From Craspedostauros australis (Eukaryota; Bacillariophyta; Bacillariophyceae; Mastogloiales; Achnanthaceae), in contig JAMXDE010000004.1 in NCBI GenBank assembly GCA_026770025.1, forward strand, positions 1,426,001-1,490,000: a DNA stretch of 64,000 nt, in the 5' to 3' direction. The position numbers and the translations under genes were made by a program. Shown here piece by piece: positions 61,201 through 64,000 of the stretch. A model generated the notes under the pieces. That model did not search any database, was not told the DNA's origin, and saw only the letters and a program-made list of their open reading frames with translations. Position 1 is the first letter of the stretch, and each line of letters begins with the position of its first letter.

Positions 61201-62242
61201 CATGGAAACTGCAAGACAATATGCCGACTATGCAATCCAACTGCGCAAAGCAAACAGCAACAAGTCGGCAGCAGCCCGGACAACCTTTATTTCGTACGGC
61301 ATGGTCCTCAACAACATGGTTCCATACGAGAGCTGCAAACAGCCAGTGCTTGATGCACACGTAGAAGGCATGGCTGCGGGGGACATCCAGATAGCTCTAT
61401 GGACGATAATCTTCTACCTGGACCTGTGCTTGGTGACGGCGAAGTCATTGGGAAATCTGGATGTGGACCTATCAACGTACACAGATCTTTGCGAGGACTT
61501 CAATCAGAGCAAGGCCGGTGAGCAGCTATCCAGCAGATGGCAAATGGTGCTGAACCTGAGAGGCCGATCAGATCAAGAAACTATCCTCGTCGGCGAAGTA
61601 TTCGATGAGATCGCGGTCATGCATCGCATCAATCAAACAGAGGATGAATCGCAAAGGGGGGATCTGCTTCAGATTAAATTATTCACGGCGGCTTACTTTG
61701 GTGACTACGACAGCGTCGTCAAGACGGCATTTGAGACCTACGACCACGACATCAAGCTCGTGCCTGGATACGTGACAACCACCCTTTTCCTTTTCTTCTC
61801 TTCTCTCTCAGCAACGATCGTAGCCCATCAAGATGAGCATCTCTCACGATCCAAGCGCGCCAAGATCAAAGGGCTTGCCCGAAGGTCGCGCAAAGCCATC
61901 CGAACTATGATAGACAAGGGCAATCCGAATGCGGTGCATTACCTTGCTATCCTCAATGCAGAGAGGGCCGCGTGGAAAGCACACAGGGGGAAACACCAGC
62001 AAAGTGCATTCCAAGCCGCAGTTCAGCTCTATCAGGAGGCAATTCGGATTTCGGCACGAACAGGATTCCCACAGGATCAAGCGTTGGCGAACGAGCGTTT
62101 GGCCGAACATATGCTGTCGAAGAATGACACTCAGGGCGCGACGTATCACTTCAATGAGTCAATCCGATTGTACGACGAATGGGGGGCCAGTAAGAAGGTC
62201 TCATCGTTGCGGGAGCGGTGCAGCTTCATCTGCAACGCATAA
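58259..62242 (+). CDS. STAND/AAA-type ATPase with helical-repeat C-terminus
   Basis: 1327 residues, no intron. After a polar N-terminus, LIGREKEKRVLDRLF (142-156) opens an AAA_16-like NTPase. Walker A is ISGYSGTGKSALANTL (P-loop 218-225). Walker B is LVWVSDDVQWADKESLNMIE (about 380-400), followed by VVICFRSNLVNM and the EIMFKKTDGNVFFVQQFIRML sensor/helical region, as in PknK/MalT-type signalling ATPases. The region after about residue 740 is alpha-helical and TPR-like, ending EAIRISARTGFPQDQALANERLAEHML. Homologues in other organisms often carry kinase or histidine-kinase domains; none is visible here. It is probably a signalling scaffold ATPase, partner unknown. A paralogue faces it downstream. 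Confidence 0.85.
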   Translation: MITATPSRDHDGSKLDDGTSTSRTVDGDSSSDHSGSANDNEQLKTIGYKARSSSVVDTLGFSRSSVLPSTHFSIGSSADSRHFGNEQPHTFTTRKLSSSRDGGPNEIAERQLVLATETNRMRTARKLAELSQSSLDFSRISLIGREKEKRVLDRLFRQILKKPTSAVSLPSPSSSDEERSTGPNEDGSNTSKRGNANAIEQHSNLETGTVRSLVSISGYSGTGKSALANTLRPKCKANDVFFVSGKFDLKQMDEPYSGFRTAMADLCSQICALPRSRVDTKHRGEEDARTFDVIRQRITDDLNIDELQSLNKLIPNLVDVVGNEALSYTNTQDNHGDGDGDESTVLSAGQPAQTTEGFKEQSIRLKFAFRRFIKIICSCCPLVWVSDDVQWADKESLNMIESWMLDTTISSLMVVICFRSNLVNMDGIDNGNASNAEGNVRNTIGISNKHTSDLDSVATSNTADLVGQMLSSIQKKKRERFIRYVSLEVNNLSLDNVHTMLKQLLGIYSNDGDDRNSNSYGLAEIMFKKTDGNVFFVQQFIRMLVKDTLLSYDIASMKWVWDNDQIKRETPATINVVELMELKLQQIDTAQYLLPLAACLGSTFSWLLLRTALAGFAEDDGTGEDGHRALYESLFGGPPPASEDEWLDILKVYEEEGLIEAHTGSSTAMAASSPAVSEYSFIHDKVQEAALGMIPSKTHLLELQHRIGIILMDRLCPDDFESSLFVVANLLNSRLDMVPQYPTPKLTSMEDIDITPTRRFRVAKLNFDAGIKAASHAAFRTAYTYLRNAIRMVPPDHWQSHYDMSVELFTSAAECAYVSNRFEMMQKYGNAVVERDDCPLIDKMRAYHVLMDGELAMVQHNKASDVMKLGAEVMAKLGYRYPKNSTVRMLTVIKRMIKLKASAKKWTIQYLESMQPSDDPMDELTMKTMDKYMLAAFVADPGMQPLVSLDAINNALSKGRMNFTSPSIASLAMMVGPVLGDMETARQYADYAIQLRKANSNKSAAARTTFISYGMVLNNMVPYESCKQPVLDAHVEGMAAGDIQIALWTIIFYLDLCLVTAKSLGNLDVDLSTYTDLCEDFNQSKAGEQLSSRWQMVLNLRGRSDQETILVGEVFDEIAVMHRINQTEDESQRGDLLQIKLFTAAYFGDYDSVVKTAFETYDHDIKLVPGYVTTTLFLFFSSLSATIVAHQDEHLSRSKRAKIKGLARRSRKAIRTMIDKGNPNAVHYLAILNAERAAWKAHRGKHQQSAFQAAVQLYQEAIRISARTGFPQDQALANERLAEHMLSKNDTQGATYHFNESIRLYDEWGASKKVSSLRERCSFICNA

Positions 62243-62551
62243 GATAGGTACTTCACTGCACTTGAATACTATTATATGGATTGTATTAGAGTCGTATGAT
62301 CAAAATCGTATCTTTATGTCGCGTACGGTTGGCCGTCGTAGGTAAGGGAACCTGAGAGGTCGACGTTTGGAGATCGATGGTTGTCTTCTATTCGTGCGTA
62401 CAGTTGCAGGTATTGTGCTCCGTGCTGCATGCTCTGGAAACCTGGCATCGCCTTGTTGGCAAAAGCTTGCGGTTCACGCCACGGGAAGAAACGTCGAAGG
62501 CACCATTGGTACATGCAAAGGTCGTATGTACTCGTACCAGGATCGACGCTT
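62243..62551. terminator. Tail-to-tail spacer of the two ATPase paralogues
   Basis: 309 bp holding both 3' ends. ATTATATGG near 62270 could belong to a polyadenylation region of the left gene. No inverted repeat joins the two genes here. Confidence 0.35.
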
Positions 62552-64000
62552 TCAGGCAGTGGACGTAATCTCCGCCGGTCGCTGCCAGACGGATCCGCAA
62601 CGCTCGTGTAGCTGCTTGACCTTCCCATCCGCACCCCACTCGCTGTAAGACCGAATGGCCTCGTCGAAGTGATACTTCGCGCGATCTCGATCATTCTCGA
62701 TCAGCATGTGCTCCGCCAACCGCTCGTTCGCCAACGCTCGGTCTTGCGTCATGCCTGTCCGTGCTGATATTCGGATCGCATCCTGGTACATCTTCACTGC
62801 GTTTTCGAATGATTCTTGCCTCTTCCCGTGGTGCTTGACATCATGCGCCTTGAGCGCTGCTCGTTCGGCGTTAAGGATGGCAAGGTAGTGGACGGCATTT
62901 GGGTTCTTCTTTTCCACGGCCGTTCGAAGTGCTGCGTGTGCTTTGCGAGCAAGCTGCTTGATCGCGTTGCATTTGGATCTTGGAAGGTGCTTGCTTCGCT
63001 TGTATATGATCGTGGCTGCGAGTGCTGTGCAAAAAGTGCTCGGGATGCGAGCACAGGAACCCGGTGAATTCTTCAACTGTCCATCGTAGAACTCAAGTCC
63101 AACTTCTGCCGCATCCTCAAACTCTCCGAAGTATGTGCCAACGAACAGCTTCTGTCGATGTATGTTCATGATCAAAGAGACCTGCCCCGATTGCTTGGCC
63201 CTTTGCATGGCTGCAATTTCATCAAAGGCATCGCCGACGAGGAGAGTGCGATGATCTGACGTCCCTCTCAAGTTTAATATCGTCTGCAGCCTTGCGGCAA
63301 CGTTCTCCACAATATTCATCTGGCTAAAGTCAGTAGCGACATTCATGTACACCGAGTAATCGGCCTCGAGTGTGTGCAGCAATTTGCCTGTAAACCAGCA
63401 CATGTCAAGATAGAAGACGATGCACCAGAGCGCTCCCTGAACGTGGCCGCCTGCCATACCGATCGGATAAGCGTCCAGAAGTGCCTGCTTGCAATCCTCG
63501 AATGATGTGACATTGTGTAGGAAGAGTGCCGTTGAGACCATGGCAGTTCTCACAATGACTCCGCTGTCTTTCATGCCGTCACACAGGCTGAGTGCGTATT
63601 CGGCGTACGTCTTCGCTGCTTTGGCGTCACCCAAGCCAGAGCCGACAAGCACTGCGAGGTTTCCGATCGCGTTGACGGTGAAATTGGTCGTGCCGTTCAC
63701 CATCGACCGATTGATCATGTCTGTAGTGACCAATACTTGGATGCCCGGGTCCATGAGGTAAGCCGCCAGGCTGTGTCTCGTTATTGTCATGAGGATAAGA
63801 TTTTCCATCGGATCTGCAGCTTGTTGCATCGACTCCAGGTACTCTATCGTCCACTTCTTGATGGATTTCTTCAATTTCATCATCCGTTTGATGACCGTCA
63901 GCATCCTCACAGTGCTGTTCTTGGGGTACCGATACCCTAGCTTGGCCATAACTTCGGCCCCCAGCTTCATCACATCGCTCGCTTTTCCAAGATGCACCAT
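62552..64000 (-). CDS. Paralogous STAND/AAA-type ATPase, C-terminal part (cut by window end)
   Basis: 482 codons are visible. The ATG at 64000 is internal by comparison with the neighbour (residue about 855), so the gene continues beyond the window. The helical-repeat region aligns with the last 470 residues of the gene at 58259-62242 at roughly 55-65 percent identity. Conserved blocks include NPNAVHYLAILNAERAA and AIRISARTG...RALANERLAEHML. Its extreme C-terminus (SVWQRPAEITSTA) differs. A 107-nt tract at 63879-63985 is nearly identical to 60842-60948 of the other copy. The two genes are convergent, so an inverted duplication is likely. Confidence 0.88.
   Translation of the reverse strand: MVHLGKASDVMKLGAEVMAKLGYRYPKNSTVRMLTVIKRMMKLKKSIKKWTIEYLESMQQAADPMENLILMTITRHSLAAYLMDPGIQVLVTTDMINRSMVNGTTNFTVNAIGNLAVLVGSGLGDAKAAKTYAEYALSLCDGMKDSGVIVRTAMVSTALFLHNVTSFEDCKQALLDAYPIGMAGGHVQGALWCIVFYLDMCWFTGKLLHTLEADYSVYMNVATDFSQMNIVENVAARLQTILNLRGTSDHRTLLVGDAFDEIAAMQRAKQSGQVSLIMNIHRQKLFVGTYFGEFEDAAEVGLEFYDGQLKNSPGSCARIPSTFCTALAATIIYKRSKHLPRSKCNAIKQLARKAHAALRTAVEKKNPNAVHYLAILNAERAALKAHDVKHHGKRQESFENAVKMYQDAIRISARTGMTQDRALANERLAEHMLIENDRDRAKYHFDEAIRSYSEWGADGKVKQLHERCGSVWQRPAEITSTA

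Overview
The window is nuclear DNA of a photosynthetic stramenopile, most probably a pennate diatom of the Seminavis/Phaeodactylum type. This rests on three things: CoDi-like Ty1/copia elements, a membrane-anchored leucine-rich-repeat (LRR) gene of the diatom type, and sparse GT-AG introns. A uroporphyrinogen-III methyltransferase with a plastid-style leader (Met-Asp-Ala-Phe) also fits. There are no bacterial operons, and I recognise no rRNA, tRNA or CRISPR locus. The species call is an inference.

Layout. Positions 1-17,135 are repeat-rich and gene-poor. A decayed copia element (5' LTR 2241-3615, broken gag-pol 3697-9792, rearranged 3' LTR 9813-10421) carries a 628-bp terminal-inverted-repeat (TIR) element in its 5' LTR. 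It abuts an older copia fossil (10,422-13,120). A second TIR element lies at 13,731-14,453. Two 20/40-bp tandem arrays (581-745 and 15,504-15,672) and two short inverted repeat pairs flank the block. Positions 17,136-35,446 are the gene-rich part: a thioredoxin-DUF4395 membrane fusion (+), the two-exon SUMT gene of siroheme synthesis (-), a sulfotransferase-like type II membrane protein (-), a DEAD-box RNA helicase (-), two long low-complexity Ser/Arg/Lys-rich proteins (+) and a BTB/POZ-like protein (-).

Positions 36,223-57,320 hold one LRR receptor-like gene on the minus strand. One intron has grown from about 253 bp to 16.6 kb. An 8.4-kb LINE sits in it on the plus strand (38,349-54,712, 13-bp target duplication). 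A 7.9-kb, nearly pristine copia element sits inside the LINE's ORF2 on the minus strand (46,533-54,463, LTRs differing at 3 of 793 positions, 6-bp target duplication). The LRR frame also has an in-frame TGA, an N-terminal frameshift and an unmatched last intron phase, so it is probably a pseudogene or a decaying allele.

Positions 58,259-64,000 hold two tail-to-tail paralogues of a STAND/AAA-type ATPase with a helical-repeat C-terminus. They are about 310 bp apart, and the second is cut by the window end. They share one almost identical 107-nt tract inside otherwise divergent sequence, which suggests gene conversion.

The host genes show no shared pathway. The unifying theme is transposon nesting and its effect on a host LRR gene. 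Two gene-level points stand out: the AUGA stop/start overlap between the two LINE ORFs, and a membrane thioredoxin with three CxxC motifs.
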